Source of the DNA: Dastarcus helophoroides
Lineage: Eukaryota; Arthropoda; Insecta; Coleoptera; Bothrideridae
Direction of reading: 5' to 3'
Length of the DNA stretch: 64,000 nucleotides
Assembly (NCBI GenBank): GCA_028583605.1
Contig: CM053327.1
Location: 32,792,126 to 32,856,125 of the forward strand
The position numbers and the translations under genes were made by a program. Under the pieces are notes generated by a model. It did not search any database. It was given only the letters and a program-made list of their open reading frames with translations, and was not told where the DNA came from. Of this stretch, positions 37,341 through 48,780 are shown piece after piece; within the stretch, counting starts at the first letter, position 1; the number at the start of each line of letters is the position of its first letter.

Positions 37341-37856
37341 GTGGACACACTTAACTAAATCCACAAAATCTTGGCAACACAATACTGGTTTATCCAGTGA
37401 TGGATTATATGATAACAGCGCTCCTAGTTAAGCAATTTTAATTGTTACACAACTGCCATCTATGAAGAAGTACATAAACTATCAGTTATTGGATTGGTTA
37501 GTCTTTTAACTTTAAAGGAAATAATTTTATTTTACTTAGTGCACGGTAAGTATATTACGAATATAAAACTAATTATCCAAGATCAAAGCATCTAATTAAT
37601 ATTAGAAAACATATTATTTTTTATGAACAACCTAAAATTGTTCGTCCCTTGGTGTCGGTCCCTTGTAAAAATATATGACAGGAGACGAACCAACTTTGAG
37701 GAGACAAATTTTTTCTTTTCTATTGGTGATTTGATACCATCTAACACAGTTTTTTATAACCATTTTACAATATAATCTTCATTTACTTTTAGTAGTTAGT
37801 AGCATACAGTAAAATGGCACCAAAAAATTAGAACTTAGCAGAGAGCAATAATTATA
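37341..37856. other. Flank of the satellite, no gene seen
   Basis: The first 85 bp match the flank of the left array, including a CAGTGATGGATTATATG end like that of the MITE at 3598. The rest is unique. Confidence 0.45.
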
Positions 37857-38073
37857 TGTAGAATGGAAGTACCAAAGTGCCAAAAAATATGTTTTTCCGT
37901 TGTTACCTTAAATGACGCCAAAATTGCCAATATCCCAACAAAAGCACCATTCTTCTTGTTTGACTACTAACCTAAATTAAGAAATTAATTAAATTAATAA
38001 GTAATACATCATAACATATGGTTTTTCCAAACTTATTATTTGGTACTTAGCCCTTTGGTATTTCCACTCCACA
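37857..38073. mobile_element. MITE A family, second copy
   Basis: TGTAGAATGGAAGTACCAAA at the left and TTTGGTATTTCCACTCCACA at the right. The interior shares TTCTTGTTTG(G)CTAC and AATTAATTAA(A)TTAATAAGT with the copy at 28871. Confidence 0.75.
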
Positions 38074-38079
38074 ATTACT

Positions 38080-39040
38080 CAAACACGCACAAAAAAGAGG
38101 GGCAGAAAGAACTTGTTACCAGCGTTTGAAAGATGATACGATTAAGCTTGCATATCAAATGGGATAAGAGAGATTTAAAATTTAAGAAAAAAGGAAAAGA
38201 GCCAATAAAAACTAATTTCCAATATGATTCCTCGAGAACCAAGGGAAATACGATAGCTTTGGCGAAAGAATAAAAGAAAATATACAGAAGAAAGCAGAGC
38301 AGTGTTAATAACTGTATTACAGAAACAGCTCTTTTGTGTTCAAACGTGACATGTACCAATGGTCTCTCTTAACAGTCCATAAGAAGAATGACTCAAAATG
38401 AAGCGGAAGGGAAAGAGAAAAGCTTGAAACATTGAAGAAAGAGTAATGCTGAAATTCTAAAAAAGAATGCTCCAATATCATTTCTTTAGACGAAGTTGAA
38501 CACTTGTTGACAAGAAATTCATCGTATATCCAGAAGTAAACAACTAACTTCAGATTTCCAAGATTTCTATAAATGGTTGAAAATCCTTTAATTAGAAAAG
38601 AAGTGATTAAAATAGCTATATTTGGTGAGATTATTGAAGAACAATTAAAAGAAATACTTGAGACCCCGTCACGAATAAAAAATAGTTAATAAAATACTTT
38701 TAGGTGACGTTGTAAAAAAGAAGTTATGAAAGTTAAAAAAAAAGTTAGAAGTATAACAAGATGTGGGCCTTGAAAAGGAAAAGCTCTCAATTCTATGAAT
38801 CGCATGAAAAAGTTTGTAGAGGTATTTTTGGAAGAAGATTGTGTGCTATGAAAAAAGCATATGTCGTGAAGGGTAAAATAAAAAGCAGAAGAGATATCTG
38901 CTTAAAATCCTAAAAAAATTGCACGGTGAATTTTTGAAAATTAAGAGTGTAACCATTCTGTTCTTGTGTTCTTGCTTGGTTTGCAAATTACGTCCATTTT
39001 GGATTGTCGCATCAAAAGTTTCGGAAAGAAACATATTTAT
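38080..39040 (+). pseudogene. Decayed transposon-like ORF of an unassigned arthropod family
   Basis: A coding remnant spread over all three frames with many stops. Readable parts are YQRLKDDTIKLAYQMG (about 38117), REVIKIAIFGEIIEEQLKEI (about 38600-38660, first residues approximate), KKKVRSITR, and a terminal segment with LKILKKLHGEFLK and a C.C.V.KLRPFW(I/V)V-like piece (about 38900-39010). The combination of an RYQRLKED-like head and a FCRLRPFWVV-like element is one I associate with a repeated, poorly described insect ORF family. I cannot name its superfamily with certainty. Confidence 0.45.
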
Positions 39041-41437
39041 GCATTACACATTGTAATATACAACTCATTAAGGATTCGTTGTTCTGATTAGAACTTTCAG
39101 GACATGCTAACCTATTTATGTTACTTGAGGACTAACAGCCAAAAATGTTGCATTAAATCTCTATCATTCAAATTAAATGAACTGAATTTAAAAACACCGA
39201 AACAATCTTCTGCAAAGCAATAGCTATCTTCCAAAGAAAATATAATGCATTTTCCAAAGAAAACATAATGCATCTAAATACAAAAAAAAGGTGTTTGGTT
39301 GCCAAACCAAAGAAACTAAATTTTCGGTTTCGCTAATAAAAATATCTCATAATCTTACTATTCATTGTGAGCACGGCGTCATTTGTAATAATAAATTACA
39401 AATGACGTTTTTACGTGATTTTATTATGTCCGTCTCCTAGACGTATTATCTGCCCCTGTATACATTTTTTTGAAAAAGTCCTTTGAAATCTACAATATCA
39501 ATTTATTTGACTGACCGCTTTAAAATAACATACAATAAAACCTTAGACATCTTATGACACAAAATAAATTATTTTGTGCTTATGATCCAATTATTTAAAT
39601 CAAATTGAGCAAAAAAATCTTTTGTAAAATTATTGTCAACATGCAATTTCTGGAGAACTACCCTGGTAACACTTCACATAAATCAATTTTTAGATTAATC
39701 GTCAATTAGATATTTTTCTCAACGTAGTTTTTTGTAAGACACAATTTCTACAAAGTTGCAAAATTGCAGTCTGGTTGTAGCTATCCGTTAATCATCGATG
39801 TCAGGAAACGATTTATTACGTCTGTACTTCATCCATTGAAACCTATAATTGAGCGCAATGTTGTATGTGTATTTATTTGTGGCGTGCATTCACCCACTAA
39901 GCAGCGATGAGAAAATTCAATAAAGCCACTCATCTGAAAATCAAACATTGTTCTATTAATGTATTCATAGCCGGATTGTGAGATTAAATTTAAATGATCA
40001 ATTAACTAAACCAATGAATTTCATTCCATGTTTTTAACTATACACATTACCTAGACTTAGACGGTTACTGGTTGCTGCTTTGTTTATTTTCATAGACATT
40101 AAAATTTAAAGTATTTCAAGTATTTTTAGTAGAATAAGTTGGATGATATAGAGTGAAAGAAATCAAAATTCAAATTATTCTCGATTTCTCTAATGAATTG
40201 TTTATTTTAAAGAAAGCTTCTCTTAAACAAATGTAGACAGAATTAAATAAGCTAAGGTGAAAACGACTGTTAAGGTTGTTAATGATGACCAATTAAACGT
40301 GGGTAATAATTTTATCGCATGGTTACCATCCTTGCGTGGTCACGTCCAGTTTTTTTCTAAATAATGATAGAAAGCCGACAAAAATGCTAAAAATATTTTT
40401 CCTTTTTTTTGCGTTTGCTATTTTCTATGGTTTCCTTCATAGTGAAGATCTAACTTCGTGTTGGTTAAGAATTTTTTGTTTAATTGATCGCTAATTATTT
40501 TAATGTCGAGTATCCATCGGAAGAGATTAAAAACTGTAAAAAATTCCAAATCCTGAATCAGTCAACCTTTTTAAAAATGCACGTGATAGTGGCACCAAGA
40601 ATGGAGTAAACCTATCATTGCTTCATTACACATAACTAACATTATCCTGATACATTGCATTAGTATGCAAGTAAATATTTCAACAAATCGGAAGAAAACA
40701 CATATTCAAGAACATTAGAATGGCATTTAAAAGTAACTGTTTCACACTCACGCGGAGATCCATGCATGAAAATAAATTATAAAATGTTGCTAATTGAAAA
40801 GCTTTATATTAGTCCTTCACACCATTAATCAATTACCGAGAACTGGCAAGTTTATACATGGAAAGGTTCCTCTTGTGTGGTGCCGCTGCTTAATGTTAGT
40901 CAAGCAACAAGCAACTGTCTACTTTAATCTTATAAATGTGCCGGAAACCTACTCTCGTTCGGATTTCTATAATCTCTTAAAAGAAAAGATACCAAAGACC
41001 AAAGATGTAAATGATCCGACTCTTCTCTTAATAATACTATACTTGACCAATTTCCAATCATTTGACCAGAGACTACATTTAACCAATTTCGAATCATTTG
41101 TCCGATTTTTCTGACTTATTTACGAATTCATTTATAACTGTAAATTCATTCTTAACTTTGTAAATTAGCTCTTACTGCGTGAAGCGGATGTTATCATCCA
41201 TTTTAATAGAGTTGGCAGCAACACGAAAAAAATCAAATTAAACAATTTTTATTAATTAAAGAGCACACTTCACAGCATTTGATATCTATTATTCGACATG
41301 GTACGCCTCTGCGGCATACGCATCTGTGGCAGAGGCAAATGTCAACTGAAACTGGTTTATTTCAGTAGCATGACACTCTAATGTAATAATAGTATCATAC
41401 TTCAGTAGTAGTAGAGCTTAAAGTCTAGTTTTTGAAA
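39041..41437. other. Unique non-coding DNA
   Basis: About 2.4 kb without recognised repeats. Contains a 13-bp-arm hairpin at 39377-39407 (CGTCATTTGTAAT and complement). A 106-codon frame at 40794-41114 lacks an ATG and shows no family motif. Confidence 0.4.
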
Positions 41438-41578
41438 AAACGTCCTCTTTTTCTTCTTCCTCTTCTTTCTCTTCTTTCTCTTCTTTCTCTTCTTTCTCTT
41501 CTTTCTCGTCTTTCTCGTCTTTCTCGTCTTTCTCTTCTTTCTCTTCTTTCTCTTCTTTCTCTTCTTCCTCTTCTTCCC

Positions 41579-41618
<40 letters not shown>

Positions 41619-41656
41619 TTCTTCTTCTTCTTCTTCTTCTTCTTCTTCTTCTTCTT
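41438..41656. repeat. Polypyrimidine microsatellite (CTT/CTC)n
   Basis: Runs of TTCTCTTCTTTCTC, TTCCTC and finally pure (TTC)n. A Glu/Lys frame on the minus strand is a by-product. It is followed by a C9 run. Confidence 0.95.
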
Positions 41657-42755
41657 CAGGTCTCATGCCCCCCCCCAGAGCGTTGACAATCAGTTGAATA
41701 ACTTTTAACTTTGTAACTTTTCTAAACAAAGATGTTGTGAACAAACCATTCCACTGACGCATATGTTTGAAACGTCGAAGTTTCCAAAACAGCTCCTAAT
41801 TTATATAAAAAAAACATTTGTATGAATTAAATGGGCAATTGCCTATGCTCTATGAAAAATTGCAAGGTGTAAAGATTTTTAACATTATAAGTCGACCAAT
41901 CCAATCTGGTGTATAATCTTTCTTAAATGAGAAACCCTAGTAATTACAAGCGAGGTTCTTAGGACCTCATTATACAAACTAGTTTTCATTGTTGTGGCTT
42001 AACATGTAATTTTATGACGAAATTGTAGCAGCAGGTACTTCGGACAGAATGTGAAGGAGAATATGTGTAGAAAAGCAGGTGTGGTAAGCGCAACTGCTCC
42101 TTTGTGCAGTTTTCGCCTTACATTAAAACTAGATTACCTAAAGTGCATTACACAAGCAATTACCGACATTAACCAAATAATTTTCTGCTTTCCTTGGGCT
42201 CTGCTGTAGTCAAGTGTGTCGCGGCTAAGTTCAAGGCTACAGCTCGCCTGTGGGTCCTTGTTCAAACTTTCCCATTTAAACCTGTTTTCTTCTTAAGAAG
42301 ACTACGATAAATTTTATCGATTGTTAAAGGTAATGATACCCCTTGCATCATAATCATTATCTTCTTATTATGTAGGTCTTTCAAACTATTTTTAAGAGCG
42401 GCCATAAAAATCATTTATTGAGTGAGCATAACGTTATAAAAAAGTAATTGGAATCCTTGAAGTTGCATTTTATATGATTTAAGATAAGTAAAATCGTAAT
42501 TAACTTATTGCTAATTTAAGAAAAACCTTGAATTCGATTAAAGCTGGTGTAACTGAAAGGTTGAATGATTTTTAATAAAGAAATTGTTATGCTTGCATAT
42601 TTCTGCTGTTTAAGGGAAAATAGTTCCATGTTTGAAAGAAATACGTACTCACGTGAATCACAGGATGAATTTTTTGCAATAGGTATCCTTTCGTTTGATT
42701 TCTTGTTCTCATTTACTATCTTTCTTCATCTCTCCTGGTTTATTTGTTACATCGT
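41657..42755. other. Unique non-coding DNA between the two pyrimidine tracts
   Basis: No repeat family or protein motif seen. Sequence near 42180-42290 is more GC-balanced than its surroundings. Confidence 0.4.
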
Positions 42756-45690
42756 CTTCTTCTTCTTCTTCTTCTCCTCTTCTTTTTTCTTCTTCTCCTT
42801 TTTCTCCTGCCCTTCTTTTTTCTTTTTCGTCTCCTTCTTCTCATTCTTCTTCTTTTCATCCTTTTTCTTGTTCTCCCTTTTCCTCTTCTTCCGTTTCTTC
42901 TTCTTCTCTTTCTTCTTTTTTCTCTTTTTCTTATTCTTCTTATTCAGCTTCTTATCCTTCTTCTTTTTCTCCTTCTCCTTTTTATTTTTCTGCGCCTTCT
43001 TCTCCTTCATCTCGTTTTCCATCTCCTCTTCTTCTTTCTTCTATAGCTTTTTCTCCTCCCTTTCATTCTTCTCCTTTTTCTCCTTCTGCATCTTCCCCTT
43101 CATTTAGTGTTTCTTGTTCCTCTTTTTCTTCTTATTCTCCTTCGTCTTATCGGTCTCCCCCTTCTTCTGTTTTTTCTTTACATCATTCTTCTCTCCTTTC
43201 TTCTTCTCCTTTTTCTTTTTCAAGTTTTTCTTCCCATGCTTCTTCTTCTTTTTCTTCTTGCTCTCCTTATTTTTTCCCTTTTCCTCCTCCTCCTCTCCCT
43301 TTTCCTTTTTTTTTCTCTTCCATTTCTCCTTCTATTCCTCTTTTTCCTCCTAATTCTTCCTTTTTCTTCTTCTTCTCTTCTTTTTTTTCTTCTCCTCCAC
43401 CTTCTTCTGCTTCTTCCTTTGCTTCTCCTTCTTTTATTTTTATTTTTTTCTTTTTCTGCGTTTTCTTCCTCTTCGAATAATTTTTCCTTCTTCTCTTCTT
43501 CTTATTCTGTTTCTTTTTCTTCTTCTTTTCTTTCTTTTTCTGTTTCTTCTTCTCCCATTTCTTCTCATCCTTATTTTTCTTCAATTCTTCTCCACCCTCT
43601 TCTTCTTTTTCCTTTTCTTCTTCTTCTTTTTCTGCTGTTGCTGCTTCCATTTCTTCACCTTCTTCATCTCCTCTTCCTTTTTATTTTTCTTTTTCTTTTT
43701 CTCCTTTTTCATCTCCATCTTGTTTTTCTCCCCCGTTTCCTCCTCTTTCTTCTCCTGCTCCTCCTTTTTTTCCTCCTTCTCTTCTTCTTTCTTTTTCTGT
43801 TTCATCTTTTCTTCTTTCTTTTTCTGTTTCTTCTTCTCTTCTTCCTTTTTCTGTTTCTTCTTCTCTTTTTCCTTTTTCTGATTTTTCTTCTTTTCTTCTT
43901 TTTTCTGTTTCTTTTTCTCCCATTTCTTCTCGCGCTTTTTCTTCTTTCTCTTTTGTTTCTTTTTTACCTATTCTCCACCCTTTTCTTCTCTTTCTTTTTC
44001 TTCTTCTTCTGCTGCTTCCATTTCTTCTCCTTATTCATCTCCTCCTCCTTCTTCTTTTTCTTTTTCTTCTTCTCCTTCTTCATCTCCTTCTTGTTTTTCT
44101 CCTTCTTCGTTTTCTCCCCCATTTCCTCCTCTTTCTTCTCCTCCTGCTTCTATTTTTCCCCCTCCTCTTGTTCTTTTTCTGTTTATTTTTCTCCTTCTCT
44201 TTTTTCTTTTTCTTCTTCTCCCATTTCTTCTCGTCATTTTCTTCCTCTTCTGTTTCTTTTTCACCTCTTCTCTACCCTCTTCTTCTCTTTCCTTTTCTTC
44301 TTTTTCTGCTGCTGCTTCTATTTCTTCTCCTTCTTCATCTCCTACTCCTTCTTCTTTTTCTGCTGCTTCTTCTTTTCTTCATCTCCTTTTGTTTGTTTTT
44401 CTCCTTTTTCGTTTTCTCCCCCGTTTCCCCCTCTTTCTTCTCCTCCTCCTTTTTTCCTCATCTTCTTCTTCTGTTTCTTTTTCTTCTTATTTTCTTCCTT
44501 TTTCTGTTTCTTCTTCTCCCATTTCTTTTCGTCCTTTTTCTTCTTCTTCTGTTTCTATTTTACCTCTTTTCCACTCTCTTCTTCTTTTTCCTTTGCTTCT
44601 TCTTCTGGTGCTGCTTCCATTTCTTCTCCTTCTTCATCTCCTCCTTCTTTTTTTTCTTTTTCATATTTTCTTTCATCTCCAACTTCTTGTGTTTCTTTTT
44701 CGTTTTCTCCCCCGTTTTCACTTCTTTCTTCTACTTCTCCTCCTTTTTTCCTCCTCCTTTTCTTCTTCTATTTCTTTTTCTTCTTCTCTTCTTTCTTTTT
44801 CTGCTTCTCCTTCCCCCATTTCTTCTCGTCCTTTTCCTTGTTCTTCTGTTTCTATTTCATTTCTTCTCCATCCTCTTATTCTTTTTCCTTTTCTTCTTCT
44901 TCTTCTGCTGCTGCTGCTTCCATTTCTTCTCCTTCTTCATCTCCTCCTCTTTCTCCTTTTTCTTTTTTCTTCTTCATCTCTTCTTCTTCTTCTGCTGCTG
45001 CTTCCATTTCATCTCCTGTTCTTTCTTCTTTTTCTTTTTCTTCTTCTCCTTCTTCATTTCCATCTTCTTGTTCTTCTCCTTCTTCCCTCGTTTCCTCCTC
45101 TTTCTTCTCCTCCTCATCCTTTTTTTCCTCCTTCTTCTCTTCTTCTTCTTCTAATTATTTTTCCCTTTCTCTTCTTTTTTCTGTTTCTTCTTCTCCCATT
45201 TCTTCTCGTCCTTTTTATTCTTCTTCTTCTGTTTCATTTTTACCTCTTCTCCACCTTCTTCTTCGCTTTCATTTTCTTCTTCTTCTTCTGCTGCTGCTTC
45301 CATTGCTTCTCCTTTTTCATTTCCTCCTTCTTTTTTTTTCTTCTTCTCCTTTTTCATCTCCAGCTTCTTGTTTTTCTCCTTCTTCGTTTTCTCCCCCGTT
45401 TCCTACTATTTCTTCTTTTCCTTATCCTCCTTCTTACCTTTCAACTTATTCTCCTTCTTCATCTCTTCTTCATTTTCTTCCCCGTTTCCTCCTCTTTCTT
45501 CTCCTTCTCCCCCTTCTCTTTTTTCTTCTTCTCCTTCTGCTGCTTCTTCCTCTTCTTCTCCTTTTCCATCTCCTTCTCCTTTTTCTTCTTCTTGGTTTTT
45601 CCCCCGTTTCCTCCTCTTTCTCTTCCTCCTTCTCCTTCTTGTTCTTGTCCTTCTTCTTTTTCTTCTTTTTCTCCTTCTCCTTCTTCTTTC
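42756..45690. repeat. Giant homopyrimidine tract (about 2.9 kb) with higher-order repeats
   Basis: The plus strand is almost purely C and T. Landmarks such as TCTCCCATTTCTTCTCGTCC (43551, 43916, 44217, 44515, 44812, 45192), TGCTGCTTCCATTTCTTCTC (43633, 44012, 44310, 44609, 44909, 45287) and CCCCCGTTTCCTCCTC recur with spacings of about 297-301 bp and about 365-380 bp. It is therefore a tandemly amplified complex unit rather than a simple microsatellite. Ser/Phe/Leu frames of up to 875 codons are artefacts of missing stops. Confidence 0.95.
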
Positions 45691-45959
45691 CTCTGTTCTT
45701 ATCTATCAAACCTATCCCATTGAAATTTAAATAAATGAAACTTTATGGAATTCGCGAATCGCGACTATTCATAACAATTATAACCTTCAAATATCTTGAA
45801 ATGTCGAGTTTAAAAAAGAAAGAGGAATAAAATGTTAAACATTTCAAGTTCAAACTCGGAATGTATTTGAACATTTTAATATCAATGTCGAAAATTTGGG
45901 AAAAAATCGTTAGTATAATCAAAGGTGCACACCACGGGAATTTCGTAGCTTATAGGGCC
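45691..45959. other. Transition stretch, no gene seen
   Basis: AT-rich unique DNA after the pyrimidine tract. Confidence 0.4.
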
Positions 45960-46190
45960 ATTTTATGAGAAACGAAGAACGATATGGCCTTCTCCAACTA
46001 ATACTGCAAGGGAAAGGGTGTGATAAGAGAGGATCAGGACGAAGACGAATCTGATGGCTTCAGAACTTAAGAAAATGTTTTAATATGACCAGACTGGACT
46101 GTTCCGCGCAGCTACCAATAAAGTAAGAATAGCTAGGCTAGTCGCCAACATTCGGAGCGAATAGGCACCGCAAGAAGAACGACTTTTTCG
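45960..46190 (+). pseudogene. C-terminal scrap of a non-LTR reverse transcriptase
   Basis: With frameshifts the plus strand reads a GRRR.SWLQNLRKWF-like piece and then LFRAATNKVRIARLVANIRS. This is the tail pattern (W..N...W....LF..A.....A..VAN.R) of many insect endonuclease-reverse transcriptases. Very short and broken. Confidence 0.5.
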
Positions 46191-47599
46191 ACGCGTTAAC
46201 CTAAACTCGAAAAATTTTGCTTTAAACTATTAACTTCCAGTAGAAAGTGCTCGACATGTAAAAATCTACTTTTGTATACTATGTACTTCCCTAATTGTTT
46301 GTGTATTTAGTCTACATAATTAAAGGAAGGAAACTTTCTTAAGGCGGATCAGATGGAAACTGTTATCCGCATTTTTTTTTTGGTTCTCGATCTTCGAGCT
46401 GCTTTCTCGCCTTTGTTAGTAAGAAACGGGAATTAATGGCACACTTAACATTCCAAATTTAGTGCCAGTATCGATTTATTTAAAGAATGCGTATTGCGCA
46501 AAGCAATATGATATTTTTCAATTTGGAGCCATAATGCACTCTGTATTCGAAGCACGATAAATTTACCATAATATATTAACTGAAATCGTTTGATTACAAA
46601 ACACTTGAGTCATTGGCATCTCTAGAAACTTAAATTTTTATATTCTTGGAACAAGTATAGAAAGTAGGTCGTTCCTGTAAGCTATGCCGAAGTACAACTG
46701 TAATCCATGTTTATCATATATTCTCAAATCATTAATGTTTGATATTCTTGTAAGTTTCCTCATCCTTTTCACTGAAGTTGCCGATCGGTGTTTGAATATG
46801 TAGGAACCTGTTTTCATAAATGATTTATGCTTAAGAAATCGGTTTTTCTGAATTTCCGTCAATTACCACCACCAGGATACTAATATCAATTTATTGATGA
46901 AATATGCATAATGAAGGATTTCACTACACTCGCAAGCTACATCATTCACGGATCGCTAGATTTAATTATACCTTTATGTCCACAATGCCTTTTAACAATG
47001 AGCTTTTTTTTAATAGTGAATGGCCATAAACATCTTTGTCGTCTGCTCTATTTATATAGGATGTCATCATCAGTACCCCCCAAGATACGATTTAAAATGT
47101 ATTTATGAGTGTTAACCCAAACAGGAAATTGCGATGATGTAGATGAATTCACTTGATTTTTACCAAACATGATGTTAATTGTGAGAAAAATGACCATAGA
47201 GATTAAACGAGTACAAAACTTTTGTGACCATGAACTGTTTTTGTACACCTCCAGGAATTTGCATTCTTTTAAATTTAAAACAATGGATTACAAAACATTA
47301 TTCATGTAGTCAGTTCGAATTTATCATTAGTAACATATTACCGTAGAATGGATTCATTCAGGCCAATTATAAACCTCACTAATAAGTGGAAGATCGAAAA
47401 TTGGCCGGAACATGATTTCCTTTTATATTACATACCACATATGGGCTATCATTTAATTAAGGAAATGAGAGCTGATTTGCAAATCATATAGGATAAATGA
47501 ATTCAGGTTCCGGAAAACATGGAATTTCAAAGATTCAAACCATAACTTCTAAAGGGATTGGTAACTTTCTGTCGTTCCTTTCGCGTACAGTGTCTCACC
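46191..47599. other. Unique non-coding DNA
   Basis: Moderate base composition and no repeats recognised. Frames of 65-75 codons occur on both strands without motifs or consistent codon use. Confidence 0.4.
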
Positions 47600-48085
47600 A
47601 TCAAACTTTTTAATTCAGAATAATTTTATTTCCAACAAGTAGGGTTAGTTCTTTTTGCGTTTCATATGCAAATGATAAACATTTTTGAGAGCACTGTCAT
47701 TAAGTGTTTCGATAGGTGCAGTCTATTTTTCAATTTTTTTTGAAGTAATGTCAGTTCCCAAAATCGAGATTCCGGGATCAAATCCCCTGGTGGCTACGTC
47801 TGTAATTTCTTGTGTAATATGTCAGCATGATGATATCCATTAACTAAGTGGTTAGTGACTCCTTTTTTGCATTTCATATTCAAATGATAAACAAGCAATT
47901 TTTTTGAGAGCACTGACATTGAGTGTTTCAATAGGTGCAACTTTTTTTGAAGTGATTTCAGTTCCCAAAATCGATATTCCGGGATCAAATCCCCAGGTGG
48001 CCACGTGTGTAATTGCTTGTGTAATATGTCAGCGTGATGATATCCATTAGCTAAGTGGTAGGTAATCGCATTCTTTAATGACATA
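47600..48085. repeat. Tandem duplication, unit about 207 bp
   Basis: Two copies sharing TTCCCAAAATCGA(G/T)ATTCCG, GGGATCAAATCCCC(T/A)GGTGG and ATGTCAGC(A/G)TGATGATATC at an offset of 207 bp. A 96-codon minus-strand frame with ATG (48084-47794) crosses the junction and repeats the peptide NGYHHADILHK twice, but it stops inside the second unit. Confidence 0.8.
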
Positions 48086-48780
48086 GTTTTATGTTCAGCG
48101 ATTACTCTGGATGATGTTAAACAAAACAGAAGGCAGCACTGGTGTTACATAGGAAGAGTTAAAAAGTAGATTAATAGATTAAAAGCCATCTTGCAATATT
48201 AAAACATTACTATTAGGAAAGTATTTTAATTGTGCATTTCTTGTATTCTTGTAATTAATGTAATTACAAGATTAATGTACGCTATAAACTATATTAAATA
48301 CGGACCTTACTGCGTAATTGACGATAAATATTATTTTTTTTAATTTTTATGGAGATTATTCCTGTTTGATTTCAGCTTTTTGAAAAAATAAAATATTGCG
48401 GTATTTGGAAATCTATTAACAAATTTGGCAAACGATATCGACTTCTTGATCAATACTTTCAAATTTATAGGAAAAATGGAATTTCTAGATTAATGACTTG
48501 AGAGTTATTTTAAATAAATCGAACTTTGGTTTCGAAGTTTTCACATTCGTTCATAATTGAAACTGTTTCTAAAAAAAATAATTGTTACCTCCTGAAAATT
48601 TGAATTCAGAATTTTGAGAAAATGACGAAAATTCTGAATTCATGGAACAAAGTTTTTAAGGTTTCCATTTTATTCATAACGTTTTGGTTTTGGGGTTAAA
48701 TATTTGAATTGTTCACGTAATTACTCGCGAAACTGCATCACTTCTGGAAAAAGTCGAAAAGTTAAAGAAATACCGTTAAA
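48086..48780. other. Unique AT-rich stretch, no gene seen
   Basis: Grades into the minisatellite from about 48500 on. Confidence 0.4.
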